Shown here piece after piece: positions 38,129 to 47,093 of a stretch of 64,000 bases of DNA. The position numbers were made by a program, and so were the translations under genes. The notes below the pieces were generated by a model that was not told the DNA's origin, did not search any database, and was given only the letters and a program-made list of their open reading frames with translations. How positions within the stretch are numbered: the first letter of the stretch is position 1; every line of letters starts with the position of its first letter. Origin of the DNA: Cytobacillus suaedae (GTDB lineage: Bacteria > Bacillota > Bacilli > Bacillales > Bacillaceae_L); contig CP063163.1 in NCBI GenBank assembly GCA_014960805.1, forward strand, positions 2,932,001 through 2,996,000, given 5' to 3'.

Positions 38129-39487
38129 TTATAATTGACGATAAAGCGGTTCTGCGTTTTTTAATTTCTCTACTTTTTCTTCTACACCATTTTCAGCATT
38201 TATAAAGATTCGGTACGTATCATTATCAATTGTGCCTAAGAACTCATAGCACAATACTTCTTTTCCGATATCATTTATAATTAATGCCTCATGTTCCTCC
38301 ATTACTGTAACATTTTTATTCATCTTCTTTTTTGCCTCATCTATAGAAATAGATGGTTCAGGTATTTCTCTTTCCTTATGAGCAACTAGATAATCTCTTG
38401 CCGAAAACCCAACAATTCTACCGTCATCGAGTGCAATCTTCATATTTATCGAGTCCGGGTATACTCTTACACCGTCAACTTTTGCAACAAATGTAAAAGC
38501 AGCTTCGTTATCATACTGGGCACTTTCGAACAAAACTTGGTCGTCAAAATTGTGATCTTTTAAAAACTTCTCTGCAATATTGGATGCTTCATTTAAGCTT
38601 ACCTTTTGGTCTTTTACTTCACGGTTTTGTAGTACCCAAATTGGATATCCACCTTTTTTCGTAATGTCCATAAAGGTTTCATTTTCTGCTTTAGGGTCAT
38701 GGATTGTTAAACTATAGAACCCATTACTCGCACCCTCACCGTTTTCAGCTACAGAAATCTTGACATCTTCTTTAATGCCTAAAAATTCTCTAGCGATTTT
38801 TTTTGCTTCCTTTTCACTTATTTCTTCTCCGCTTAGATTTTCAAACTCACCGCCACCATTTCCTTTTTGCATAGTGGCCATTGTTTCTCCAAACTCAGAT
38901 TCCGAATATGCTGCAACATTCTTTTCTACAGTTTCAAATCCATCAATAATTGTATTATCAGCTTGTTTTTCTCCAGAAGCTAATGCAAGCTCTACGTCCA
39001 TCCAACGAAGGTTATTATCAATAACTAAATGTTGAACTTTTCTTAGTTCTTTTTGAATATCAGCAGAATTTTCATATAATTGATGTAAAGTGTCATATTC
39101 TTTTTGTGTTAATGGTTCCTTATCCAAATTTCGTACAGCTGCACGGTAACTAAACTCACCAACGTTTGCTAGAAATTCTTCCGTTTTATTAAAAGGGAGC
39201 AAAGTCAGAGGTAATTGACTAACATCCGTGTGTGCTTCTGATGTTATTCTCCATACTTCTGCAAGAGTCGGTGACAAAGAATCACGCGAACTCATAGCAA
39301 GTGCTGCACCGATTTTATCATTAAGCAAATCTACTTGATAGGTTAGATCATGAAATGCTCTTTGGTAATTATTTTCCGCTTGAATTAAAACTGCATTTTT
39401 CTCCTGATGTTCCTTGTAACCCCAGTATGAGGTTCCGATAACCGTAATGGTTAATACTGTAATTAAAATACCTCGTAACATAGTCAC
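38129..39487 (-). CDS. ypeB: Germination protein YpeB
   Basis: Partner and stabiliser of the cortex-lytic enzyme SleB in the dormant spore. The 452-residue protein has an N-terminal membrane anchor or signal (about 5-22), a helical region, then PepSY-type domains in the C-terminal two thirds (KEAKKIAREFLGI, LNEASNIAEKFLKDHNF and SIDEAKKKMN starts). It follows sleB by 8 bases; the two proteins depend on each other in B. subtilis. Length is normal (about 450). Confidence 0.95.
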   Translation of the reverse strand: MTMLRGILITVLTITVIGTSYWGYKEHQEKNAVLIQAENNYQRAFHDLTYQVDLLNDKIGAALAMSSRDSLSPTLAEVWRITSEAHTDVSQLPLTLLPFNKTEEFLANVGEFSYRAAVRNLDKEPLTQKEYDTLHQLYENSADIQKELRKVQHLVIDNNLRWMDVELALASGEKQADNTIIDGFETVEKNVAAYSESEFGETMATMQKGNGGGEFENLSGEEISEKEAKKIAREFLGIKEDVKISVAENGEGASNGFYSLTIHDPKAENETFMDITKKGGYPIWVLQNREVKDQKVSLNEASNIAEKFLKDHNFDDQVLFESAQYDNEAAFTFVAKVDGVRVYPDSINMKIALDDGRIVGFSARDYLVAHKEREIPEPSISIDEAKKKMNKNVTVMEEHEALIINDIGKEVLCYEFLGTIDNDTYRIFINAENGVEEKVEKLKNAEPLYRQL

Positions 39488-39495
39488 TCACCTTT

Positions 39496-40701
39496 CTATT
39501 TACAGAAAATGTGCTTACCAATTCTCTTTATTTGTGGACGGCCCCAAATCCACTTACTAGTCGCCGTATCTGGATTAAAATAATAGATAGCCTCGCCCGT
39601 TGGGTCATACCCATTTATAGCATCAATGACCGCTTTTTTAGCCTTCTCATTCGGTGTTAACCAAATTTGCCCATCTGCAACCGCTGTAAATGCAAGGGGC
39701 TCGAATATTACCCCTGAGACAGTATCAGGAAAAGTTGGGCTATTAATTCTATTTAAAATAACCGCAGCAACTGCTACCTGACCAATATAAGGTTCTCCGC
39801 GTGCTTCACCATAAACTGCATTTGCCATCAACTGAATATCATTTTGTGAAAAGCCTCCTGGCATATTGGCTGCTGTAGCTCCTTGTTGCTCTTCAGCTTG
39901 TTGCTCTTCCTCTTGAGCTGCTGGTTCTCCACCAGCTTGGTCCTGATTTTGTTGTGGCTGTGCTGCTTGACCTTGCTGTTGCTGATTTTGCTGTGGCTGA
40001 GCCGCTTGATCTTGCTGTTGTTGATTTTGCTGTGGCTGAGCCGCTTGACCTTGCTGTTGTTGATTTTGCTGTGGCTGAGCCGCTTGACCTTGCTGTTGTT
40101 GATTTTCCTGTGGTTGGGCTGCTTGACCTTGCTGTTGTTGATTTTCCTGTGGTTGGGCTGCCTGACCTTGTTGCTGTTGGTTCTGCTGTGGTTGTTTTAT
40201 CTGTTGTGGATTTCCCATTCCTTGTGCTTTATATTGTTTTTCTTGCTTCATTCTAATTTGTTCAGAGCTTTTTCTAGCTTTCTCAATAGTAGCTTTAGAT
40301 GGTGCAGTTTGAATGTTCCAGGCTACTCCACCATAATGTGTGAAGCGATTCCCTTTTTTTAGGTTGTCATAAACAAAAGCTTTATTGAACTTAGTTGCTC
40401 TTGTTAGCATTTCTTTTGTCTTTTGTCCAACTAGCCCATCTACTTCCGTTAAACCGAATGCTTTTTGAAAATTTCTTACTGCCCAATAGGTGCTCCACCC
40501 ATATACACCATCAATTGTGCCATGGTAATATCCGTTATACTGGAGCCTTGATTGAAGTTCAATTACATCCTCACCTGTGGCTCCTCTTTGGATAACCTGA
40601 TCTGAGAAAGCATCTACTTGATGCTCATTTATACTTCCAAAAAAGGTAGTTGCGATAAGTATAGGTACTACTAAAAACAATCTGAACAATTTTGTGTTCA
40701 T
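39496..40701 (-). CDS. sleB: Spore cortex-lytic enzyme SleB with an expanded Gln-rich linker
   Basis: A lytic transglycosylase that degrades cortex peptidoglycan during germination. It has a signal peptide (1-31), a peptidoglycan-binding domain (about 37-101, GATGEDVIELQSRLQYNGYY), a long linker (150-280) and the SleB catalytic domain (287-401) with the catalytic Glu299 in YGEARGE. The total of 401 residues is about 100 more than the B. subtilis protein. The excess is a linker with six tandem copies of a 13-residue unit, PQQNQQQQGQAAQ. ATG 40701 follows AAGGAGG. Confidence 0.95.
   Translation of the reverse strand: MNTKLFRLFLVVPILIATTFFGSINEHQVDAFSDQVIQRGATGEDVIELQSRLQYNGYYHGTIDGVYGWSTYWAVRNFQKAFGLTEVDGLVGQKTKEMLTRATKFNKAFVYDNLKKGNRFTHYGGVAWNIQTAPSKATIEKARKSSEQIRMKQEKQYKAQGMGNPQQIKQPQQNQQQQGQAAQPQENQQQQGQAAQPQENQQQQGQAAQPQQNQQQQGQAAQPQQNQQQQDQAAQPQQNQQQQGQAAQPQQNQDQAGGEPAAQEEEQQAEEQQGATAANMPGGFSQNDIQLMANAVYGEARGEPYIGQVAVAAVILNRINSPTFPDTVSGVIFEPLAFTAVADGQIWLTPNEKAKKAVIDAINGYDPTGEAIYYFNPDTATSKWIWGRPQIKRIGKHIFCK
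39958..40191 (-). repeat. 39-bp tandem repeat within sleB
   Basis: Six in-frame copies of a 39-base unit encoding PQ(Q/E)NQQQQ(G/D)QAAQ (residues 171-248), followed by a partial seventh (249-255). Units 2 and 3 carry Glu in position 3, and unit 5 Asp in place of Gly. Third-position changes between units show that they are not all recent copies. The antisense strand gives a long open but meaningless Leu-rich frame. Confidence 0.93.
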
Positions 40702-40804
40702 TACTTTTTTACCTCCTTAACCATTTTTTATATATAGTTACAAGTATTTTCTGTAGAGAACTGTATTTTATTCAGATTCAAGCAAATTCAATTTTTTTAT
40801 GTAC

Positions 40805-40838
40805 AAAAAAAAGACCTGAAACGAGTAATTTCAGGTCT
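40805..40838 (-). terminator. Intrinsic terminator after prsW
   Basis: A 10-bp perfect stem (AGACCTGAAA with TTTCAGGTCT), a 7-base loop and seven T on the minus strand, just past the prsW stop. Confidence 0.92.
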
Positions 40839-40854
40839 GTTAAAGTAAGGTATA

Positions 40855-41499
40855 TTATTGTTTTGCTAACTTTACTTTTCTTAAGCCAAACCACCATAAA
40901 AAAATCATGAATGGAAGCATTAAGTAAATCCACATTTGTGTTGATAAGATAATATAATCATAAAAGCCATGTAAGATAAAAGGGATTAAAAGTGCAATAC
41001 CTATCCATTTTTTTTCAGCCTTAGCGTTACCTTGTGAAAGCTTTGCTTTACCTAAATAATACCCCATAATAACACCAAACAAAGCATGACTAGACACTGG
41101 TAAAAGTGCTCTGCCAATTGCAAACTCCACACCATTAGCTACTAGATATAATATGTTTTCTATTGTCGCAAAACCTAAGGAGATAGAAGATCCGTATACA
41201 ATACCATCGTAGTGCTCATCGAAATCAGCGTGCTTATAAACCGTATAAAAAAGAACGAACCACTTAAAAAATTCCTCTAACAAACTAATTGATATAAATG
41301 CTCTAAGTAATTCTGATTGAAACACATTTTCTACTTGTATTACATATTGAATAAACATTATTGGAAAAACAAGCACTGCACCAAATACAAATAGCCTAAA
41401 AACCATTGAAATAGGCTCTGAATCATATTTATCTTTAAGGTAGAAATAACTTAATAGGGCTAAACCAGGTGCAATACCGGCTGAAATGACCCCCAACAT
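40855..41499 (-). CDS. prsW: Intramembrane metalloprotease PrsW
   Basis: Site-1 protease that cleaves the anti-sigma factor RsiW to activate sigma-W under envelope stress. The 214-residue protein has about seven transmembrane segments and the active-site motif EEFFK (E75, E76, K79), with the further conserved histidines in [15 protein letters not shown] and ILHGFYDYI. It is divergently placed from ansA. Known as YpdC in B. subtilis, where it has the same neighbours sleB and ypdA. Confidence 0.92.
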   Translation of the reverse strand: MLGVISAGIAPGLALLSYFYLKDKYDSEPISMVFRLFVFGAVLVFPIMFIQYVIQVENVFQSELLRAFISISLLEEFFKWFVLFYTVYKHADFDEHYDGIVYGSSISLGFATIENILYLVANGVEFAIGRALLPVSSHALFGVIMGYYLGKAKLSQGNAKAEKKWIGIALLIPFILHGFYDYIILSTQMWIYLMLPFMIFLWWFGLRKVKLAKQ

Positions 41500-41592
41500 A
41501 CCTAGTCCTCATTTCATTCTATTTTTTTTTATCGTATCATGATATTGTTAAATTGGGAACGAAATAACGGATAATTTTGAAGGAGTTATACT

Positions 41593-42564
41593 ATGAAAAA
41601 AATACTAATACTACATACAGGTGGAACCATTGCAATGAGGGAAGATAAAGAAACAGGGGCAGTAGCACCAGATAAAGAAAATCCTCTTCATTCCACTACT
41701 TCAGAGCTTTCCAAAATAGCTACTATTTATGTAGAAGAAGTTTTTCAGCTACCTTCTCCGCACATTACACCTACAGAAATGTTAATTCTAAAGGATATAA
41801 TTGAAAAAAAAGTGCAGGAAGATGATATTGAAGGTGTCGTTATTACACACGGTACAGATACACTCGAGGAAACAGCCTACTTTTTAGATTTAACAGTCCA
41901 AACTAATATCCCAATTGTGGTTACGGGTGCCATGAGATCAAGTAATGAATTAGGATCAGATGGACCTTATAATTTAATTTCAGCTGTTCGGGTCGCTGCA
42001 AGTGAAGCAGCAATTGGTAAAGGTGTACTTGTTGTACTAAATGATGAAATCCACACTGCAAAAAATGTTACTAAAACTCATACAAGCAATATTGCAACCT
42101 TCCAAAGTCCTCAATATGGACCTCTAGGAATTGTCACAAAACGTGGAGTTTCTTTTCATCACACTCCATTACTAAGAGAAACCTATGACATTCAAACCAT
42201 CGATAAGAATGTATTACTCTTAAAAGCTTATGCGGGAATGGATGATCTTATTTTTAAAGCGATGGAAACCGTTAGCTTTGATGGTTTGGTAATTGAAGCC
42301 TTGGGACAAGGTAATCTACCACCGAAAATGGTAACTGGCATAGAATCACTAATTAAAAGAGGGATTCCCGTTGTACTTGTATCCCGCTGTTTTAATGGCT
42401 TTGTTTCTGACACCTATGGATATAAAGGTGGAGGTAAGCAATTAAAAGAAATGGGCGCTATTTTATCAAATGGACTTAATGGACAAAAAGCTAGGATTAA
42501 GCTACTTATCACACTTGAAACAACAAATAACTCTACCCGACTTCAAGAACTATTCTTAAGGTAG
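41593..42564 (+). CDS. ansA: L-asparaginase, type I
   Basis: Hydrolyses asparagine to aspartate and ammonia in the cytosol. The 323-residue protein has the two catalytic signatures HTGGTIAM (8-15, nucleophilic Thr12) and THGTDTLEE (85-93), and MRSSNELGSDGPYN. No signal peptide is present, matching the cytosolic type. GAAGGAG lies 8 bases ahead of ATG 41593. It is a lone plus-strand gene between prsW and ypdA, a position where B. subtilis has no asparaginase as I recall; the enzyme sits here in other Bacilli. Confidence 0.93.
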   Translation: MKKILILHTGGTIAMREDKETGAVAPDKENPLHSTTSELSKIATIYVEEVFQLPSPHITPTEMLILKDIIEKKVQEDDIEGVVITHGTDTLEETAYFLDLTVQTNIPIVVTGAMRSSNELGSDGPYNLISAVRVAASEAAIGKGVLVVLNDEIHTAKNVTKTHTSNIATFQSPQYGPLGIVTKRGVSFHHTPLLRETYDIQTIDKNVLLLKAYAGMDDLIFKAMETVSFDGLVIEALGQGNLPPKMVTGIESLIKRGIPVVLVSRCFNGFVSDTYGYKGGGKQLKEMGAILSNGLNGQKARIKLLITLETTNNSTRLQELFLR

Positions 42565-42574
42565 TTTATAATAG

Positions 42575-42607
42575 AAAAGCTAAAGAGTATTGAGCTCTTT
42601 AGCTTTT
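42575..42607. terminator. Bidirectional terminator between ansA and ypdA
   Basis: A 12-bp stem (AAAGCTAAAGAG with CTCTTTAGCTTT) with a 7-base loop. T-runs lie on both sides. It overlaps the last codons of ypdA, whose stop is at 42599. Confidence 0.9.
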
Positions 42608-43573
42608 TGATTTCTGGAAAATAGATTCAGCGATTTGATCTCCATGGAACCTTCCATTTTCGATAAATATCTCATTCGCATTATTTCCTGCAGCAATTAC
42701 CCCCGCTATATAAACACCATTTACATTGGTTTCCATCGTTTCTGAGTCAAAAGCAGGTCGACCTGAAGCCTCATCAATTTTTATCCCCATTTTACTTAGA
42801 AAACTGTGATCTGGATGATAGCCTGTCATCGCAAAAACATAATCATTTTTAATTTCTACTTCTTTCCCATTTTTAATGTAAACAATGAAATCTTGTGTGA
42901 TTTCTTTTACAGTAGACTCAAATTCCATTGTAATTGTTTGGTTTCGGACGAGTGCTTCAAATTCGGGAAGAATCCACGGTTTTATGCTAGGTGAATATTC
43001 GGTACCACGATATAAAACTGTTACTCTTGCATCCACCTTGACTAGTTCTAGAGCTGCATCGACACTCGAGTTTTTACCGCCAATAACAGCTACATCTTTA
43101 TCAAAAAACGGATGAGCTTCCTTAAAATAATGAGAAACTTTATCTAAATCCTCACCTTTAATATTTAGATAATTAGGGTTATCGTAATAACCAGTGGCAA
43201 TGATCGTATATTTCGCTTCATAAATCCCTTTTGACGTTTTAATTGTAAAATGATCATTTTCACCTTGTTTCACCCATTCTACACATTCGAACGTATTAAC
43301 ACGCAATTTCTGCCGCTTGGCAACTTCACGATAGTACGCCAGCGCTTGGTTTCTAACAGGCTTCCGAGCTTCTGTTATAAATGGAACTCCACCTATTTCT
43401 AATTTTTCACTAGAACTAAAAAAAGTTTGGTGAGTAGGATAATGGTAGATTGCATTCACAATATTCCCTTTTTCTATGATTAATGGATTAAATCCTTTTT
43501 CTTTTAATGCAATCGCAGCTGAGAGACCACATGGCCCGCCACCCACAATAATGATTTCTTCTTTTTGCACCAT
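42599..43573 (-). CDS. ypdA: Bacillithiol disulfide reductase YpdA (Bdr)
   Basis: A FAD/NADPH pyridine-nucleotide oxidoreductase that reduces bacillithiol disulfide in Firmicutes. The 324-residue protein has the FAD motif IVGGGPCGLSAA with the functional cysteine (Cys14), FFSSSEKLEIGG, the NADPH motif VIGGKNSSVDAALEL and the C-terminal GVYIAGVIAAGNNANEIFIENGR. ATG 43573 was chosen for its AGGGAG site. The neighbouring gudB is its usual upstream gene. Confidence 0.92.
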   Translation of the reverse strand: MVQKEEIIIVGGGPCGLSAAIALKEKGFNPLIIEKGNIVNAIYHYPTHQTFFSSSEKLEIGGVPFITEARKPVRNQALAYYREVAKRQKLRVNTFECVEWVKQGENDHFTIKTSKGIYEAKYTIIATGYYDNPNYLNIKGEDLDKVSHYFKEAHPFFDKDVAVIGGKNSSVDAALELVKVDARVTVLYRGTEYSPSIKPWILPEFEALVRNQTITMEFESTVKEITQDFIVYIKNGKEVEIKNDYVFAMTGYHPDHSFLSKMGIKIDEASGRPAFDSETMETNVNGVYIAGVIAAGNNANEIFIENGRFHGDQIAESIFQKSKS

Positions 43574-43626
43574 CAACACTCCCTACGTTCTTCCTAATGC
43601 ACTGTATGTTAGATACAGTTCACATA

Positions 43627-43664
43627 AAAATAAAAAATCTCCTATCTAAAAATGATAGGAGATT
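43627..43664 (-). terminator. Intrinsic terminator after gudB
   Basis: An 11-bp perfect stem (AATCTCCTATC with GATAGGAGATT), loop of seven, then TTTTATTTTTATG on the minus strand. Confidence 0.92.
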
Positions 43665-43696
43665 TATAGTCAATATGCAAATGTTTGCTTTTAAAA

Positions 43697-44977
43697 TTAA
43701 ATCCAGCCTCTGAAGCGAGATGCTTCAGCCATTTTTCTCACACCAACCATGTATGCAGCTAAGCGCATGTTTACTCTACGATTACGTGAAGTATCATAAA
43801 TGTTATTGAAGGAACGGACCATAACTTTCTCAAGTTTCTCTTCTACTTCTTCTTCACTCCAATAATAACCTTGATTATTTTGAACCCACTCGAAGTAAGA
43901 AACCGTAACCCCACCAGCACTTGCTAGCACATCTGGAACTAATAGAATACCACGTTCAGTTAAAATTTCAGTTGCCTCTAATGTTGTTGGACCATTCGCA
44001 GCCTCAACAACAATACTTGCACGAATATTATGTGCGTTTTCTTCAGTAATTTGATTTTCAATAGCTGCCGGCACTAAAATATCGCAATCTAATTCAAGCA
44101 GCTCTTTGTTCGTAATTGTATTGTTAAATAGCTTAGTCACAGTTCCAAAGCTATCGCGGCGATCTAATAAGTAATCAATGTCTAAACCATTTTCGTCATG
44201 TAATCCACCGTAAGCATCTGAAATACCAATTACTTTCGCTCCTGCATCATGCATGAACTTTGCCAGGAAGCTTCCTGCGTTACCAAAACCTTGAACAACT
44301 ACTCTTGCACCCTCTAATTCAATTCCAATTTTCTTTGCAGCTTCACGAATGCAAATCGTAACTCCTTTTGCAGTAGCAGATTCCCGTCCATGAGAACCTC
44401 CTAGAACCAAAGGTTTTCCAGTGATAAAACCAGGTGAGTTAAATTCATCAATACGGCTATATTCATCCATCATCCATGCCATAATTTGAGAATTTGTAAA
44501 TACATCTGGTGCTGGGATATCCTTTGTTGGTCCAACGATCTGACTAATTGCTCGTACATATCCACGGCTTAATCTCTCAAGCTCTCGGAATGACATATCA
44601 CGTGGGTCGCACACGATTCCGCCTTTACCACCGCCATACGGTAAGTCTACGATTCCACATTTTAAACTCATCCAAATGGATAATGCTTTCACTTCTTTTT
44701 CAGTAACTCCTGGATGAAACCTTATTCCACCCTTTGTAGGTCCTACAGCATCGTTATGTTGTGCACGGTAGCCAGTAAATATCTTTACTGATCCATCATC
44801 CATTCGAACTGGAATTTTTACTGTCATCATTCGAATAGGTTCTTTTAGTAATTCATACACTTCTTCAGGATACCCTAACTTTTCTAGTGCCTTATGTATA
44901 ACAGTTTGTGTAGATTTTAGGACATCAAGTTTATCGTGGTTGTTTTGTGTAGTTTCGGTATTCTTTTCGGCTACCAT
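43697..44977 (-). CDS. gudB: NAD-specific glutamate dehydrogenase
   Basis: Catabolic oxidation of glutamate to 2-oxoglutarate. The 426-residue protein carries the substrate lysines in GPTKGGIRFHP and PYGGGKGGI, the PAPDV stretch, and the NAD motif VVQGFGNAGSF. The region that carries a 9-bp inactivating duplication in B. subtilis 168 gudB reads EVKALSIW with a single VKA, so the enzyme should be active. ATG 44977 follows GGGAGG. It is transcribed towards ypdA. Confidence 0.95.
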   Translation of the reverse strand: MVAEKNTETTQNNHDKLDVLKSTQTVIHKALEKLGYPEEVYELLKEPIRMMTVKIPVRMDDGSVKIFTGYRAQHNDAVGPTKGGIRFHPGVTEKEVKALSIWMSLKCGIVDLPYGGGKGGIVCDPRDMSFRELERLSRGYVRAISQIVGPTKDIPAPDVFTNSQIMAWMMDEYSRIDEFNSPGFITGKPLVLGGSHGRESATAKGVTICIREAAKKIGIELEGARVVVQGFGNAGSFLAKFMHDAGAKVIGISDAYGGLHDENGLDIDYLLDRRDSFGTVTKLFNNTITNKELLELDCDILVPAAIENQITEENAHNIRASIVVEAANGPTTLEATEILTERGILLVPDVLASAGGVTVSYFEWVQNNQGYYWSEEEVEEKLEKVMVRSFNNIYDTSRNRRVNMRLAAYMVGVRKMAEASRFRGWI

Positions 44978-45370
44978 TTGTAAACCTCCCAAAAGATTTT
45001 CACTGTTTGTTTAAGTAGTATAAGGAGACAAAACAGAAATAATACTTCACTTATAGTTGGACTAAGTAAATAGGCATAGTAAAACGCATTAACAACAGTA
45101 TTTTATTTGTTAATGGTTATCCTAGGAATGATTATTCCCCTTATTAAATATACATCTATATTAATTCTTTACAAAAAAGTTAGTGAGTTTACTATTTATT
45201 ATTGTCTACCTTTCATGACATAGTATACACCTTCCTTAGAAACTTGCAAGACAAATTAAATAGATTTCAAAAATTTTAAGCTTATTTTTGTAACCGGTTA
45301 CAACTATCCTTTTACAATTAAGGCATAGGCTCGTTTCTCAAAATTTATTGATTGTCCTTTTGAACCTTGG
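44978..45370. other. Gap upstream of gudB, no gene recognised
   Basis: AT-rich, about 390 bases, ahead of gudB on the minus strand. It should hold the gudB promoter, but no pair of boxes was clear enough to call. GTAACCGGTTACA (45291-45303) is a palindrome of unknown meaning; its form recalls regulator operators but I cannot name one. Confidence 0.4.
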
Positions 45371-45500
45371 CCGTTCCTTTGCGCTACAGGCACTTGCTTT
45401 CCGCGGGGAGGGATGCGAGCCTCCTCGGCGCAAGCGCCTGTGGGGTCTCGCACTTCCCTCTACTCCCGCAGGAGTCAAGTGCCTTTCGCTCCAATCCACT
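45371..45500 (+). repeat. Interspersed palindromic element, copy 6
   Basis: Compact form like copy 2. The left block CAGGCACTTGCTTTCCGCGG is followed by GGGAGGGATGCGAGCCTCCTC, then GGGGTCTCGCACTTCCCTCT and CCCGCAGGAGTCAAGTGCCT. GGATGCGAGCC replaces the usual GGAAGTCGAGCC, and the partner strand changes from TCTCGACCTTTCC to TCTCGCACTTCCC, so GCGAG and CTCGC stay complementary: a paired change. It lies between mecB and gudB. Confidence 0.92.
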
Positions 45501-45551
45501 GTTAAACATATGTAGTTTTCAACTCAAGATTAATTACAATAAGCTAAAGAT

Positions 45552-45579
45552 AAAAACCTCTAGAATTCTAGAGGTTTTT
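45552..45579 (-). terminator. Terminator overlapping the end of ypbH/mecB
   Basis: AAAACCTCTAGA and TCTAGAGGTTTT form a nearly loopless palindrome whose outer part spans the mecB stop (45568); the minus strand continues into TTTTTATC. It could also act on plus-strand transcripts. Confidence 0.8.
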
Positions 45580-46176
45580 GGTTTTATCAATAAATATATT
45601 GTATATTTTTTTGATTGTTTCTTCTTTCATTAACTTTTTTCCATACTCTTCTACTCTATAGGTGGTAATTGTAGATGGGTTTCCGAATTCGGCTAGTATT
45701 GATATGAAGTCTTCTGTTTGGATAGTTTCTTCGTCTTCGAAGAGTAGGTAAAATCGATTGTTATATGAATATAATGTTCCAGTTGTTATATTTTTTGAAA
45801 TCAGCCTAGTTGAAAGTTGGATAACATCTTCGAATGTTTGAAATTCGTAAAAGATATCATCACTTTCATCAAGAGTAACCTGCATTTCAATATAATCATC
45901 AACAAAGTCCTCATCATCAATATCCTCTATATCCTCAACATCTCTGGTCACAATAACAACCATTCCTTGGGCTTGCAATGAGTACACTTCGACTGCTATT
46001 GGACCATTTGCTACGAAGCCTAATTCATCGCTAGCTTCCTCAATCATATCCCGAAATAGTTGATGAACCTTTAAGGAATCATGCCATAAATCTTCTTTAG
46101 ATAAACCGCGATCCACTAAATCATCAAACGTAAGGAAAATTTTGATTTTATCGTTATTCAAGCGTTCAAGTCGCAT
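45568..46176 (-). CDS. mecB: MecA-family ClpC adaptor YpbH (MecB)
   Basis: Adaptor that links substrates to the ClpC unfoldase; paralogue of MecA. The 202-residue protein has the N-terminal substrate-binding domain starting MRLERLNNDKIKIFLTFDDL, an acidic linker (DVEDIEDIDDEDFVDDY, about 84-100), and the C-terminal ClpC-binding domain with FQTFEDVIQLSTRL and YNNRFYLLFEDEE. ATG 46176 follows GGGAGGGG. Position between ypbG and gudB points to YpbH rather than MecA, which sits elsewhere in Bacilli. Confidence 0.9.
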   Translation of the reverse strand: MRLERLNNDKIKIFLTFDDLVDRGLSKEDLWHDSLKVHQLFRDMIEEASDELGFVANGPIAVEVYSLQAQGMVVIVTRDVEDIEDIDDEDFVDDYIEMQVTLDESDDIFYEFQTFEDVIQLSTRLISKNITTGTLYSYNNRFYLLFEDEETIQTEDFISILAEFGNPSTITTYRVEEYGKKLMKEETIKKIYNIFIDKTKNL

Positions 46177-46320
46177 AAAACCCCTCCCAACCGTCACAAC
46201 ACCTTTTTCTACAATTAGTTTATGAAAGTATCTAAATATGGTTCATACTGATTTAAAACCGGGATTTTATGGTTAGTTAACTATGTAATTTTTCTAGGAA
46301 CCTGTGGTCTATGTGCAATA

Positions 46321-47085
46321 TCAACTTCTTTTCAATGTCATTAAATGAGTCTCAGGCTCCGCCCCTAACCTTAACGGAACGCCTGTCGTACCATATCCAT
46401 TACTAATTAGTAATTTATATACACCGTTATCGCTCAGTTTACCTTTCTCATAGTAACCAAAATTCAAGATACGTATTTGTCCTCCATGAGTATGCCCAGT
46501 AAGCACAAGTTGTATATTGTAATCCTTTTTAATCTTTTTTACAATTCGAGGATTATGGCAGGCAAGAATTTTAAAGGAACTATCACCGGCATCTAATAGG
46601 GCCAATTCAAGGCGATCCCGTTCCTCGCTCATATCATCTACACCAAGTAAGGATATTTTTTCACCACTTCTAGATTCAAAGTTTACGGCAGTATTATCTA
46701 ATATTTTTACTCCTTTTTCTAACAAAAGTGAATCAAGTCGATGGAAGTCAGTTTCATAATCATTGTTTCCCCATACAAAATAGGTTGGACCTATTGCTTT
46801 TAAGGAATCAATGTTTTCACTTATTCTTTCAAATGAAACACCTTTTTCCGCAAGGTCCCCTCCAATAATAACAATATCTGCTTTTCCTACGACTTTATTT
46901 ATAAGCTTTTCTGATACTTTTCTTCTGTGAATATCTGAAATAAAAAAAATCGTAAGTTTTTCAAGATCTTGAGGAAAATCGTTAAACAGTAGAACTTGCT
47001 CTTTAACTATATTTTTATTTGCTTCTATCCACATATATAGGAGAAGAAAAAACATTACTATTAAAATTATATATATAAATAACAT
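46321..47085 (-). CDS. ypbG: Membrane-anchored metallophosphoesterase YpbG
   Basis: A 254-residue protein with an N-terminal transmembrane helix (about 2-20) and a calcineurin-like phosphoesterase domain. The metal motifs are complete: FISDIHRR (D-x-H), IIGGDLAEKG (G-D), WGNNDYE (G-N-[HN]-D), ACHNP and LTGHTHGGQ (G-H-x-H). The active site should face the side reached by the domain after a single helix. Natural substrate unknown. It follows the 47094-47489 gene by 8 bases. Confidence 0.88.
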   Translation of the reverse strand: MLFIYIILIVMFFLLLYMWIEANKNIVKEQVLLFNDFPQDLEKLTIFFISDIHRRKVSEKLINKVVGKADIVIIGGDLAEKGVSFERISENIDSLKAIGPTYFVWGNNDYETDFHRLDSLLLEKGVKILDNTAVNFESRSGEKISLLGVDDMSEERDRLELALLDAGDSSFKILACHNPRIVKKIKKDYNIQLVLTGHTHGGQIRILNFGYYEKGKLSDNGVYKLLISNGYGTTGVPLRLGAEPETHLMTLKRS

Positions 47086-47093
47086 AGAACCTC

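Noticed and set aside
39883-40362. Long plus-strand frame with Leu-rich product opposite sleB
   Set aside because: It is the antisense reading of the Gln-rich tandem repeats in sleB, has no ribosome site and gives low-complexity sequence.
43697-44977. The 9-bp gudB-inactivating duplication known from B. subtilis 168
   Set aside because: The corresponding site has a single copy of the VKA codons, so the gene reads as active.
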